Of a stretch of DNA of 64,000 nt, positions 23,900 through 36,400 are shown in pieces; position 1 is the stretch's first letter, and each line of letters begins with the position of its first letter. Source of the stretch: Tigriopus japonicus (lineage: Eukaryota > Arthropoda > Copepoda > Harpacticoida > Harpacticidae); NCBI GenBank assembly GCA_010645155.1, contig CM021321.1, positions 2,487,942-2,551,941 on the forward strand. The letters run 5' to 3'. The translations under genes and the position numbers were made by a program. The notes below the pieces were generated by a model, which made no database searches, was not told the origin of the DNA, and saw only the letters and a program-made list of their open reading frames with translations.

Positions 23900-26684
23900 C
23901 ATTCACACAGCCTTCTCCACATACTCTTATGCATTGTACGTGGATAGAACTAGAGAGAGCCCTGAAGAGCTCAGGTCGATCCATCTTGCCATAGGTCCAT
24001 TCGTTCTCTCTGTTAATGTTCGGGAGATGATAAATTATGGCCCTTGACCCGTCCATTTAGCCAGACAAAGTGCCTAATACATCCTTGCTTTGTTATGTAC
24101 ATCAACATGGCACCTTCTCTCATTGCGGAAGACGGCAGTCAGCAACAGCAAAAGCAGAAGCAGACCCTCAACGAGCCAGATAGATTTCATTCCATTTTTC
24201 ACTCACTCACTCAGCCTCACTTGGCCGACCTTCTCGAGAGCGAACGATCCCATCTTGCCATTCCATTCTTCCGATCCGGCTTATGGAAGAGCCAATGATT
24301 AATGTTGGTCATTCTCAAACCCACCAAGAACCCGGAATTGCTGTCGAGGGACATGTGGAATTTAGCGATACCCTCAAGTGAGACTCATACCGTTTGGTCT
24401 GATCGTTGGTTGGACTTGGAAGGGTTTGGATCATGGATGACTCTTCGGCAGTCTCTCCAAATTGGATAGCTTGGGTTTACACTAATGGCTCTAATCTCAC
24501 CCTGATATCGAATTTTCTTGACAAGAGACTGACATTGTTAAGAACTCGATTTTATTGGAACTCATTTCCTGAAACAGATGCTCATAGAGCACCCATCAAA
24601 GAACGACTGGTAGTTTAAACTCGACAAGATTAGATCTCTTTGCCAAATTGATCTACAAAATGTAGATATTGATCCTTACAAAGATTTTCATGCATCTGGC
24701 CTTCAAATTTTGGCAGTACTTGCCAATTTCAATTGTTTCACTATACTGATTGTCCATGAATCATGATCAATAAGATTCATTACTAAAGGTTTCATTGCAT
24801 TGAGTAACCAAAAAAGGTCTGTTATTTCAAATAGGATAAACGATACTTGGGCAACCTCTAAACGCCAAAATGACAGGCATTTACTCAATCCGTTTCAATA
24901 TTATAAGCTATAAGAGCCAGGGTCAAAATGACGTTCGTCGTTTTGAAGTTGGGCAAACTGTACATTCGGACGGAAATCTTTGGCTGGTTAAAAGAGTGGA
25001 ACGTGTTTGGCAATGACGGAGTAGCTGTACGTACTGATGTGCCATTCCGACTTTCTAGTGGGGAGTATGAGTGTGTCAGAGAAGATTAATGTGCCCATGA
25101 TTTTTCCTTATATAACTGGTCACTTGAGTCTCATTTCTCTTCGTGATTCACCCGGGTACACGCACTCACTCACATACACGCATACGTACATACCGTATAC
25201 CGTATAGATCCCCAGTCAACGCCAAAGGGGGAAAAGAGAGTGAGAAAGAATGAGAACCCAAGGAAAGAAAGAGGGGAAAAGAGGAATGCTTTCCATTCCT
25301 CGGTTCCACTTTTTCACCCGAAGAAATTTATCGCCAGTTCCCAATCATTTAGAACGCCTGCCACGAGGAGCAGATCACATACTCCATTGGATTTGCTGAA
25401 ATCAGGCGTAAAAGAAACACATTGGAATCACACGATTGTCAGATTTGTGTGTCTTAAGCACAATGGGCACTTTATAGTGCTAAAAGTCAAGAGCATCGCT
25501 TGAAGGATGACCCAGCGATGCTTCTCTTTAGACGAGAGTGCTCTTTAGTTAGTTAGTTCCTACTTACTTAGAGTCATTTGGTAAAGACGAGAATGTGGGG
25601 AAGGCGACGAAGAATACGACTTCTACTGTAGTATGGACTTGGAACGACGAGCTAGAGGGAACGAGCTTGAAATGGATTCAATTTTTCATCGTTGTGACTT
25701 TACAGATGTCATCTCATCTATTCGGCTGAAAATTTCTGTCTGCGTAACGTTGGTAAATTTGATGTTTCCCCTTTTGAGAAAAAGAGGTAAATTGTTCCCA
25801 AATATTTCAAATGGAGCTGAAATCCCTTTCACCGTAAAAGACCCATCTGGGTTACGCGTGTAAAACATCTCCCTAGTTATTGTTGAAACTATGCGAGGTC
25901 CGATATCTGCATAGTACAGTTGACATGGGTGTTATCTACTTCTGTACCAGATGTCAAAGGCAATTTCATGTTACACTTGTAAAGTCAACCCGCAAAAGCT
26001 CCCCGTTTTTGGACTGAGCATTGAGGTCCCTAATGGCCCACTCATAATCCATGAGCGCCTAACCAACAACATATGGATTCTCGGTATTCCTGGTGACAGC
26101 GGTGATTATTTACTCGCCTTGCAATTGTAAATGGGACAGCTTTTCCACCATCAGTCAATCACACGTCACTTACGTAGTCCTCGGCTTGGCTTGAGCCACA
26201 CATGGATATGTAATAGTCCAAATAAAGTTGTTTTGTGCGACTTTCGGAAGCAGAAATCACCCAAGTTTGTTAGACAATTGCTATTTTGAAACAGTTCTTT
26301 TCTTTCATAAAAACTGTTGTATTCCCGCATTTAGGAAAATGTTGAGAAATACACGAAATTAGATCAGGATGAGTTGATCCTGTTGTATGGTTATATTTTG
26401 TACTTTTTTAAAATAGTGGCTTTATATTGAATAATTTTTAAGGTTACATAATGGACTGAAGACCAATTAATGGTAGCACCCCGAATTTCCACCAATCATT
26501 ATCAATTGAACGGCGATATTACGAATAGTCGAAACATTGTGACTTATCAACAAAAAGTACCCAAAGATATCGAATGGCCTACACTTCGTCTTGTGTGGCA
26601 TCAAGAGCCTTCCTCCATTTTGCCCCTAGTGCACTGGTATCAGGGTGGGCATTTTTCGACATCGAGAGCATTTTGGACACCCTA

Positions 26685-26810
26685 GTGTCCAAAAGTGTCC
26701 AAAAGTGTCCAAAAGTGTCCAAAAGTGTCCAAAAATACCCAGAAGGTGTCCAAAAATCCCCAGAGGGTGTCCAAAAATCCCCAAAAGATGTCCATAAGTG
26801 TCCAAAAGTC
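26685..26810 (+). repeat. GTGTCCAAAA minisatellite (left array)
   Basis: Five uninterrupted 10-bp units are followed by variants of 10-17 bp (for example GGTGTCCAAAAATCCCCA). The array creates a repetitive open frame on both strands (SKSVQKCPK on +, FLDTFW on -) that should not be read as a protein. Confidence 0.9.
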
Positions 26811-27652
26811 CAACAAACGTAAAAGAAAGTTGTACAAATCAGACGAAAAACCAGTTACACTACATAAGTAATTGAATTCTAAAGAATGCATGGTTGTGTA
26901 CTTAAACAAAAATAGTTCTATTAATGGGAACATTACTTGGAGAAATAAACTTTGCCATGATAACTTGTTAATAAATTGTTAAAAAAAATGTTTTGTTTAT
27001 ACAATATGGTAAAATGTGCGTAACTGTTCAAAATGTTTCAAGATTTACATTTTATTTCCTCATCTGTAAACAAGAGTCTTGTCTTTTTTGATAGTAAAAC
27101 AACACTGCTTTAATTCTTTGGCAAAAGCATTATAATACCCACATTGCAATCTGATATCAGTTTGAGTGTGCTTTATTATAGTTTACATTTTTTGGACAGT
27201 CAGGTCAAAAGACTTCTTGCCTCTTGGATGGGAAACACTTGCAACAATGATAAACTTTGGAATATAAATCAAAATACTAAGTAACCTTCTCTTGTCACAA
27301 ATCAAGACACAATTAGCTTTAAAATGTACTCGCATACTATGTTTAACATGAAGTGTGGTGTGAGCGTGTTATTAGTAATCCCAGTCTCACATTCATTTGT
27401 TCGTTCATTCCTTCAGTCGATCATTCTTTCCCACATTTTGGACGATGCTCGGTGGTCAAATGAAAAGAGTGGAAAGTTCAAATGTCCAGTTTGGCCTTCA
27501 AGTTATTGGCTCATTTAATGTATTAAGTGTATGTTTCTTATGCTGAATTGACTTATTCTTGCTTAGATTTCGTCAAGTGACGTTTATTTTCGAGAGAAAG
27601 TTTGTAGAATGTTATTCTAAAAATGTTTTTAACCATTATTTTTCGAATCACT

Positions 27653-27749
27653 ATTTTTGGACACTTTTGGACACTCCTATTTTTGGACAGCCTTATTTTT
27701 GGACACTTTTGGACACCTTTTGGACACGGGTGGACAAAATGTCCAAAAA
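27653..27749 (-). repeat. GTGTCCAAAA minisatellite (right array, inverted)
   Basis: Several TTTTTGGACA and TTTTGGACAC units appear in the opposite orientation to the left array, ending beside the right terminal inverted repeat. Confidence 0.85.
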
Positions 27750-28978
27750 TCAAATGCCCACCCTGACCCTGACTGGTATAGAGAAGAGCCATTTGACAAG
27801 TCTTTTGTCTTGGCGACTCATTCGACTCATTCTTGAATGACGTTGTGGTTTGAAATGCACTTTTCCATGATTGATTCCCATCATTTGTTCAAAGCGAAGA
27901 ACTCTTCGACGTGGTCTTCGTCCTCGTTCTGTTCATCTTTGTGATTGCGCAGATCGATGGTCAACCATGATAAGAATCCTCAATAACTCAGCCACTGAGC
28001 AACTAAGCAAGCAGGCGCAGATGGCCAAGAGATCTTAGAAGTCAATCCCAATGGTTAGGCTTTTGACAATGATCATGACATGACAATAACTCATCAGAGA
28101 TCATGAAAAAAAGCACCACGAAACCTTTCGAAGCCCGGTCTGTTCCATAATGGTTGGAGATCGTTCGGCTGATAACTCATTAAAAAGGAAGAACTGGATT
28201 AAACTGCTCGCTTGTTAATGTTCTTTTCTCTGTCAAGTGAACGTGCGGATTTATCATGGTTCGTGCCATAAAAGGCTTTCGAATAGTAGAACAAAAAGTC
28301 AATGATGGCCATGATGATGGTCTGCTAGCCACGAAGGGGGAAGCCTCGAGAAACTACTTGGCTCGTTGAATGTTCCAGGCTGTGTTTAAGTCGGGGCATG
28401 GGGGTGCTGACATAGAACTCATTGACAAATTAGAATCATTCGGGAGAGATGGTTCCTCAAATGGGCACCTTGATTGGCATCATTTATCATGGGAACCCTC
28501 CGTTGTACCCCTTTTTGGGTTGGCTAAAAAAGTGACAGTAATGAAAGGTTAGTCAGACCGCTTACAAATTCCATCTGATCACTTAAACTTAAGTTCAATC
28601 TCATTTTGAAAGAGGTCGTTTCAAACGAGTCTGCTTGATGGATGATGTTGGTTGGACAGTTCAAGACAGCCAGGGTTAATTAGCATAGTCGAAATGGCCA
28701 AATCGTGACAAGACATCTTGATTCTTTCACGGCTAGACTTTTGGTTCGGCCAAAGTTAGTCTTACTTCTACGTACTGTACGTTCGTAGATGAAAGGCCGA
28801 AGCGTCCTCCACCCATCCAATGACCTCCAATGTATTGTAGTTAGGAAATGGTTTCTCGGGGTAGGGTTTCGTTGTTGGTTTAATAGAGCGCCAATTTATC
28901 AAAATGTCAACTTTGGCTAAATTTATCACAGATGACGCGAATGACAGGCGAGATGATAAAAAGTGCTGCCTCAGAAAA

Positions 28979-29098
28979 ATGAAACAAATGAGAGGGGTGA
29001 CACTGTTGTTCCTTTTGACAGCCATGGCAAGATGTATGGAGGCCACAGATGCGAGACTCAAGCTAGATGAGAAACTTGAACTAACCATTTCCACCTAG
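28979..29098 (+). other. 39-codon frame with signal-peptide-like start (unproven)
   Basis: The frame begins MKQMRGVTLLFLLTAMARC: two Lys/Arg, a short hydrophobic core and a small-residue region, followed by a charged tail (DARLKLDEKLEL) and a stop. This resembles a secreted micropeptide or first exon. However, I see no donor after it, the frame is also open further upstream, and a longer chance frame lies on the opposite strand. Probably chance. Confidence 0.1.
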
Positions 29099-30240
29099 GA
29101 GGAAAATGGCTTACTAGATGATTGATCATTCATTCCCAGGATAAATACGTAAATAGATGCCAAATCCTAGGGCTCCACTGTACAAAATCATGCTTGAAAA
29201 AGGTTTGAAAAAATATAGTGAAGACTCTCAAATTATCATTTGTCAACCATTCAACAACCCTCTTTCATGCTGATATCAATCAATTTGAATTAAAGGCCAA
29301 GAATGCGGATCAAGCCACGAAAATCTAAAATCTATGGTTTGTGGTTAGTGTTGTGAGTTTATGGAGCCACATCTTCCACAGCACATTATTATTATGATGA
29401 AGCAAGAGTTAGTCATAAAAGTGAACAAAGACGAAGTCCATTGACCCAGCGGGAGACCTCATCGATCATCGTGGAAGTAGCAAGCACCGAACCCAGACAC
29501 GTTTTCATAGGTAAACAGTGTAGAGACCAGAGAGAGAGAAAGAGAGGCGTGTTTCTTCGTCATCTCCTGGTCACCCTGCCGTTGTTCCCCCTCAATATGA
29601 CCATGTAACCGTCCAAAAGCTAGATTGAAATGCACGTGTATGGAACGTATTCCAAGTGGCAGCTTCACCTCTTTTTCATAAAATTAAAAATAGTGCATCC
29701 AATTGAGGCCGACTGTTTGGAACTGCATTTCATTTCTTGGAAATTGGAATGAGGATCAAAATTAGAGTGTTTTGAATATGCACTCGATGTGTGGTGTTTG
29801 TGTGTGTCGCCATGTAAATACCGGGGTTCGCACCGAAATTAGCGATTAAATGGTGCACCTTGGCGTCTCTCACGATTTCTGACAGGATTTTAATCAAATT
29901 TTGCCAGTTTTTTTCAATGTGACACTCTATCAACTCTTAAACATGCAACCCCACGACGACCAAGCCAACAAAGAAGGTATGAAAGTGGCTAACAATACAT
30001 TTTCGAATCATAAAGCTTGATTTGATCGGCTCGCTTTCAGAGTACGAGGAAAGCGCAAACGACTACAGGAAAGGTCTCATATGAAAAACCCCTTTCCTAG
30101 TAGGGAGAGTTTGGACGTTATCTGATGCATGATGTAGGAAAAATGTGCTGATCTCATCCATTGGGCTGGTTGGTCCTAGTGCATCCATCAATCTTCGCCT
30201 TTGACATGCGTATCGACGGGATACGACAAGGCTAACTACA

Positions 30241-30260
30241 CGTTCGTTCGTTCGTTCGTT
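30241..30260 (+). repeat. (CGTT)5 microsatellite
   Basis: Five exact CGTT units. A similar TTCG run is at 54593-54610. Confidence 0.85.
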
Positions 30261-30999
30261 CTCCGGTCCCGGATTTGGGAGAAATATTACACCCTGCATG
30301 AGCTCTACCGTAATACAGTGAGGTATAACAAACCCCTGACTGGTTTCCACTGTGAATGAGAGGTGTTATAAAGTGATTTCCAGTCACTCCATAATATGCC
30401 ACAACGGAAATGGAACTTCAGGGTTGCCGTTGAGTGGGTCTTTTGAATAGAGTTGCCCCCTCCAAAATCAGCGATCCGGCCAAAAGTACTAACGAGATAT
30501 CCCGCGCCAATAAATTAGCTCACACGACTTATTGGTGCGTCAGGACTGCTCATCAGATAACGAGCCTTTTGGGCGCCCTGGCAGGTTCTCAAGCCCTCCG
30601 AACGACAGGTCTTTGAAAAATGATTATTAACAATGCGATTAAATGCATTGTTGGTAATTTGTCTTGTATTGTTGGAAGACAGATTATGGAACTAAATCAT
30701 GGGAAAGCCTCGAGACAATTTCAGCACATTTGAACTTGACACCTTCAAGATATTGAACGTAACAACAATATTGAACGCAGGAAAATACGTCCGATTCCCT
30801 TTGCTTCCAAATACAAGACGGCAAGTGGAATTTCATTAGCTTTTTGTTTTCCAGTCCGGCCATTTATCTTCCTACCAGTTAACGACACTTTTCACATTTT
30901 TGTTCCTTCTTCTCCTTGACAGACTAATACCACCAATGCCGCCATCGCCGCTTCCATGCATGAAGATCCGGCGTATTCTGGCAACTCCCTTCGAGCTCC

Positions 31000-31048
31000 T
31001 AGGGTGTAATGGTGTTGCCATCGGCAGGAGGTCCCAGTTCGAGCCCCA
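31000..31048 (+). other. tRNA-like relic (A- and B-box-like words)
   Basis: TAGGGTGTAATGGTG resembles the D-arm/A-box of a tRNA. About 24 nt later AGGAGGTCCCAGTTCGAGCCCC resembles a variable loop plus T-arm/B-box (GTTCGAGCC). The spacing is shorter than in a real tRNA and the arms do not pair, so this would be a decayed tRNA-derived SINE head or pseudogene at best. Confidence 0.3.
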
Positions 31049-32685
31049 GAGCCGACGTCTGTCAAAGCGACACAAGTTCTCATTAGCAGTAAACTTAATA
31101 TATTGGGAGTTCTCTCTCGAAAACATTTCAAGCTGAGAGCTTAATCCCCTCTTCAAACCAGTCCGACAGGGTTGGTAAAACGATAGAACACAACTAACCA
31201 ACTCCGCCATTCCTTTTTCAATTCTATTTTTGCCTCTTTCCTCTAAAAAAGGTGATTAACCAATCGTCTTTGAGCAACTCCCTCACTTGTACTAATGTCA
31301 TTGATATTTGTGTATTTGTTGAACACTGTACATAGACCTTGCCCAACATCGTCTTTAGACTTTGGATCAAATACATGTACGTATGTATGTAGACATACTC
31401 AGTGAGAACACATTCACTTGAGTTCTGTAGGGTCGGTCGGCTTCTCTTTTGAGCCTGGAAGCTGCTGACTAGTTCTTGAAGTCAGAAGAGAAGGAGGCGA
31501 CACGCTGCTGACATTCCGAATGTTGGAAATAGACAGAATGAAAAATTATTCTGTTTAGTTCCTTCGTCCACTGGGAATTTCAATCCTCTCCAGTCTCCAC
31601 ATGGCTTGGGATCGATCAGCGTAGGTCGATGGTCGAATTTTAAGCAGTGGCCGTCTCGAGGAATGATTTCGTGTCGAAAGTCAGAATTGATGTTAAGACA
31701 AGAAGGAGGCTGTTGAGAGTTCTCGTCGGTTGCGACCCAGAGTGAGTGAGGGGAAGTAAATGACCATAAGACATGAGACTGATGGCCATCAATATTTCTT
31801 CTCCGAAATTGAATTCTAGGGATGTCTTCGCGGTAGTGGCGAGACAAAACATTACTCAAGATCCCCCCAAACTGAACATTCACCTGATGTGTTTTTTTTC
31901 TTCTGCTGCTGTTGCTATTGGGGCAAGTTCTTCGCCAAGTTTGCAAGAACGAAGGACCCACTGAATGTAGTGGAGAACTAAGACTGGTTTTGGTCAGGGT
32001 AGCCAACTTAAATGTGAGTGTTCTTGGCTGTCGACTGGTTTTGTACATGATTTAGCCCCCCATTCCGCCTCATATTTCATGAGTTTAAATCATTTCCCTT
32101 GTTATGTCATCATTTATTGCTAGTATTTCCTCCTGGACTGTCGCTAGCTCAGCCCACTGCCATTTTTCCATCTAATTTATATGAGCAATTATTTTCAGCA
32201 AAATGGCTGTAATTCATTGGACAGAGTTTTCCCAGAACCTCATCAGATATGGAGATATTTTCACATCAATTTGAAGAACCCCTTTCATCTGAAATGAGCA
32301 CAAAAAAAGTAGGACACTTTTCCCATGTGAATCCGTTCAACAGCAGTTTGACGAAAGAAACAAGAAAGGTCTCAATAAAATATACAAGGAGGCTGATGGT
32401 TGATTATGAGCCACCTTAAAGAGTCTCAACCCTGTGATCATATCTGTGCCACGCACAGTGAATAATAATGCCTTTATGTCACGCAAGATCTCCATTCTAT
32501 TCATCATAATCTATCAGCGTTGTTAATCAAGTTGGGCTCGTCGTTCACGTTTGGAACCACCTTAACATGGTCGACCAACACAAGAGCCAATAAAACCTCT
32601 TCATCAAAGCCTTTCAAGATTTTATGGCTCTCGATCGGTTAAGAACAGAAGTAAGATTCTATGCTTGACAAAATTCATATTACCT
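31049..32685. other. non-coding stretch, no supported gene
   Basis: A 188-residue open frame on the minus strand (31482-32048) is the only longer frame. Its translation has no motif, low predicted order and overlaps opposite-strand frames; I regard it as chance. CATACTCAGTGAG-type low-complexity words and a short GTAT run near 31380 are present. Confidence 0.5.
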
Positions 32686-33469
32686 TTAAGGTGGCTAGAT
32701 ACGAAACTTTACGACGCATCTGCATCTTTGACCGAATATAGATTGGTTAAAAAGTATGAAGTTTATATTCTCTGTTAATAAAGATCGGCTCACTAGTTGC
32801 TCTACGGTAACCTTAATGGCACTAAAAATTACGGCGGTCCTTGCTTCAAAGATGGAGCCGTTCGCTTTCAGCAAGTGGTTTTTAAGACCCAATCAAGTGG
32901 AACACTCTCTATTTGTTCACTTTAATGTCTTTTTGTTGTGCAGTCGTTGTGAGCTCTGCTCTTTTAACCAATCAGTAGTGGTGAGGCGAACCCGTCCAAA
33001 CCGAAACTTGAAAGAGTCCTCCAATTGTTCTATTGTTCAACGGATGCAAATTTAACAACGGACTAAAATCACATTAAAACCTTTCATGACAGTACAAACA
33101 TTGTGAGTTGAACATTTTTCCTCGGGTTTGGAACCGAGAGAAGGCATTTTTTAGTGTAAACCATTTAAAGTCAAACGATAAATACTTGGTTAGAAAATTT
33201 GTTAGAATATGACTCTTTAGGGTCGGGGTCGGTAACAGGTGGGCCCAAGTGCAGTTTTGGGTGGGCCCAAAGACTATGGGGAAAGTCCAAAATAGTGGTC
33301 CCGAGATCCATTCGTAGTTCATGCTCGTGAGCTCAGAGATCTTCGATCGCTGAATTGGGGACCATGAACTTTCCAGCATCTGTTTTGTGGGCCACAGACT
33401 CCACAAAGTCAAATTTCGTAGGCCTTGACCCAAAAGCGGTTGCCAACCCCTGCTTGTGAGCCACCTTAA
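32686..33469. mobile_element. possible TTAA-flanked element with short inverted ends (speculative)
   Basis: TTTAAGGTGGCT at 32685-32696 and its exact inverse AGCCACCTTAAA at 33459-33470 enclose about 0.78 kb, with TTAA at each outer end (32686-32689 and 33466-33469). TTAA is the target duplication of piggyBac-type elements, but the GGTGGC end is not the usual CCY start. The hAT-like fragment 33223-33452 lies inside near the right end. Further copies of the word at 32407-32420 and 33695-33704 suggest a repeat family. No coding capacity. Confidence 0.25.
33223..33452. mobile_element. short hAT-like remnant (230 bp)
   Basis: The left end TCGGGGTCGGTAAC and right end GGTTGCCAACCCCTG form terminal inverted repeats with a few mismatches, similar to those of the element at 7860-8690. 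GTGGGCCC words follow the left end and GTGGGCC occurs near the right end, as in that element. The possible 8-bp flanks, CTTTAGGG (33215-33222) and CTTGTGAG (33453-33460), match at only 5 of 8, so the insertion is old or the ends are slightly misplaced. No frame inside. Confidence 0.5.
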
Positions 33470-33470
33470 A

Positions 33471-36400
33471 TTTCAGATAAAAATTCTATATTAGTGTCTC
33501 AGAACAAATATAGAAACATTTCTGTGTAAGTGTACCTACCGAAACCGAAAGCAGACATGCACTATAAAGGACGGAGTTTGACAACAAAATCGAAAAAAAA
33601 ATTCGTCCAAAAACCACTGAAATTCAAGTTTCCCGATTTTTCAAAATCTACGCCCTACCCAACATCGAACACATGAGCAATTTTTTTTTTAATTTTTAAG
33701 GTGGATTTTGCGTTTAAACAATTTTGTAGTCAGCTCTTTCGGTTTCGGTTTAGCCCTCTTTCGGCCGTAATTTTCGGTTTCGGTTATGAGCCCTTTCGGT
33801 CCATCACTACATAAAACTTATCCTTCCAATGTTCCTGGCCAAACCCGCAAAATGCGTGATTTGGAGTTCGACTCCGGATTCAACCCAACCCTACATACAT
33901 ATGGGGAAGGGAAAACCATGAAGATAGAGTGAAAGAAAACCATACGTTTGGGCCAGTGTAAAGGGTAAAGACGAAAAAGGAGGAGGAGAAGGGGGGGAGG
34001 AGGAGGCAATTTTGCGAATGCGAGTTTATTTTCTCGTTGGCAATTTTCTTCTCCCATAATATGGCCTTGTTAATGGCCAATAAATTAGGTTAAGGACCAA
34101 CTTTAGCTCTGACATTAATAATGTCCATTTATTTGGACCTTAATAAACCTCCCCTAGAATTGTTGTGTGAGGGGCGTGTCTGGCCAAAGGCGAAGCTCCC
34201 AAATAACTTCGTCGCCGTCGTAAAGGCATGAAATGAAAGGGTGACACCTTATTTGCAAGGCAGTGCGAGAAAAGTATTAATAATCCTGACAAGCCTCTGG
34301 CTCTTGTTCATCAGTCTTGGACTGCAAACATAGCGTTCAGACTTGGCGAATGATTTGTGGTTGAGGGAAAGAAAAATGTTGCTTAATGACCGGGCATACT
34401 TTGAAGCTATCGTGATAAATTCGCACTTGCATGTGGACAATCTCGCCAAGAACACCAGCCAGAGGGCCTTCTTTTGGACGACAAAATGGCAAAATGGCAA
34501 GCTGACAGGGGCCATGATTAATTTGGACCTGATACAAAAAGGATTTCAAATGAAGGGTAATCAATTACAGCCCGAGTTCGGTGCAGTCATCAATGAGCCT
34601 TAGCTTGACAAGCATGGCATTACTTCTTTTCCTGAAACCTTTTGTCAGGGCTTCTTCTATCCAAGAGATAACCTCGGACAATGGTAACCTAAAGTACAAA
34701 GTCTCACGTGAAAAATATTAGGACTCTTTAGTGCTCGGGGAGATTTCTTGCAGTCTACCTAGTTCAAGTCCAAGTGTGACCCTTGAGCTTTTGGGGCCAT
34801 GGCAACCCTGGTTGTAACCTGTAATAGTTCCCATTGCAAATGGCAGCCGCGTTCTCCGGTAGGAGAAAGAGTACGACCACGAGAACGAGGGGGAGGCGTG
34901 CTTGAAATGGCAAAAAGTGATCGATTGAAGTAATTAATTTTAATGGCAACGTAAACTGAGCCATATATCAAATCAAATACCTTGGAAGAGGAGGATAAAC
35001 TACCTTCAAGAGCTCGGTATTATGTCAAGACCGTGAAAAATGTGATTTTGTGTGTTCTATTTTTAAATTATGGGATTGGGAAAGAATGAAAATAACGATG
35101 ATGACGGTGGTGGGTTGCAGTGTGTACATGTGCGTTCTGTAATTAATCGCTTGCTACTTATCTACTAAGCCCTTCTAAAAGGATTTCAATCAACTCCATA
35201 CTCGGAAACAGTCCAATAGGTGCTTTATAAAACCTTTGCATAAAGATTACAAGGCTATATGTGAGGGTCCTAAAAATCAGGCTTGCCACATTTTCCAAGC
35301 TTTGAAGCCATTCTCCACCTTGATTTATCGTGGTAGACGAGTTGAAGTTGATACCCTTCTCTGTTTTGTGTTGAGAGCGAGGAACGGGTTTTCAAATGCA
35401 AATTGGCTCGTTCTTTCTCTCGGGGAAGGATTGGCCCTTACCATTTGACAGATCGGTGTCGTAAAACGTCAGCTAATTACACGTGTAACCATTTGGTGCC
35501 TGCTTATTAGTCGTTTGAGTGCCTGGCCTCTTCGGTTGTCTGGTCTAGACCCATATCTCATTCGCCTTCCTCCTACTCGTTGTGCATGTCTGTGACGAGT
35601 ACATTTCTATTAGGTGCCCTCTTCCCACACTCGGTAGTTTTCAGGCATTGCCATAGAATATATGACCAGTTATTAAGGCTTTATTCGCTTTATGACTTGA
35701 GCATTGCTTTAAACGAATGAGAGACATAAATTTACCGAGAGCCACAGACATGTTTTATGGAGAGAGGAACATGACCATGGCCTGAACAGTTCCAAACTCC
35801 GTGTACACTCGTAGTGAGTGGGCCCTCATCTCTGCTCTTCAATCTATGCTTGAGAAACAAGTTAAGTTATGGCAGCCATAATTCAGAACCGCCTTGGCCA
35901 ATTATTATTATCGCTATCTCAGACAAGTTTCAAGTGGAAAAAAGGTTCTTGAAGTAATAGGTCATTCCATTTCAGTTGGAGTCCAAGGCGGCATGTCCAT
36001 TTTGGGGTGGTTATGGACCTCCGACATTTCAACTTGTCAGCACTACTGAAACTAATTTTTCAGAGATACTAGATCCAAAACCAAACTTTTTTGCCTGTGT
36101 TTATCTTCAAACTTGAACTAGATATTTGGTATACCATTGGTTTCATGACAACGAGAAAAAGGCATGGAGGGATTAAAATGACATTTATTGTCCGTCATTA
36201 AAATAAGGCGGTCTCGCAGGAAATCGTTTGACTGGATTGTTTCGTGTCTCACATTTCCGGCCAGAAACGTAAGACGAGTGACAATTGAGAAATCCTACAT
36301 CAAAGACAGACAAGAACAAGTTTCAACTTTCAATGCTGTGACGTGTATGGTGGGCATTTGTGTGTGAGTGAGTGAGTCGCAATACGTACCTGCGTTGGTT

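Larger units (their letters stand above)
15780..26632. other. long non-coding stretch with hairpins, microsatellites and one exon-like frame
   Basis: About 10.9 kb with no convincing gene. Items listed separately are the exon-like frame 16275-16451, the hairpins at 18253-18270 and 20186-20219, and microsatellites. The word CATCTTGCACAAC occurs twice, near 16536 and 16788. A frame at 21392-21637 (+, 81 residues) has protein-like composition but no recognised motif. CAGGGTTGCC occurs at 17044-17053 and 20824-20833. Confidence 0.5.
26641..27771. mobile_element. hAT-like non-autonomous element carrying inverted minisatellite arrays (1131 bp)
   Basis: An exact 8-bp duplication, ACTGGTAT, flanks the element (26633-26640 and 27772-27779). 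The left end is CAGGGTGGGCATTT and the right end is AAATGCCCACCCTG followed by ACCCTG, so the 14-bp terminal inverted repeat is perfect except that the right end carries one extra 6-bp unit. Just inside the left end is a tandem array of GTGTCCAAAA (five exact units 26685-26734, then degenerate units to about 26810). Just inside the right end the complementary word TTTTGGACAC recurs in the opposite orientation (27653-27749). The centre is AT-rich and has no transposase-like frame. The 8-bp duplication and CAGGG start indicate the hAT superfamily; mobilisation would need a transposase from elsewhere. Confidence 0.85.
27780..30998. other. non-coding stretch, no supported gene
   Basis: Unique-looking sequence. 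It contains the small signal-peptide-like frame at 28979-29098 and a (CGTT)5 run at 30241-30260 (both listed). CAGGGTTGCC occurs at 30419-30428. No other structure was noticed. Confidence 0.5.

Noticed and set aside
26574..26933. Repetitive peptide frames (SKSVQKCPK / FLDTFW repeats)
   Set aside because: They are translations of the GTGTCCAAAA minisatellite on either strand.
31482..32048. 188-codon minus-strand frame
   Set aside because: No domain, no splice or start context, overlaps unrelated opposite-strand frames.
33858..33885. tRNA T-arm (GGAGTTCGACTCC)
   Set aside because: The hairpin leaves only a 5-nt loop and there is no D-arm or anticodon arm at the right distance.
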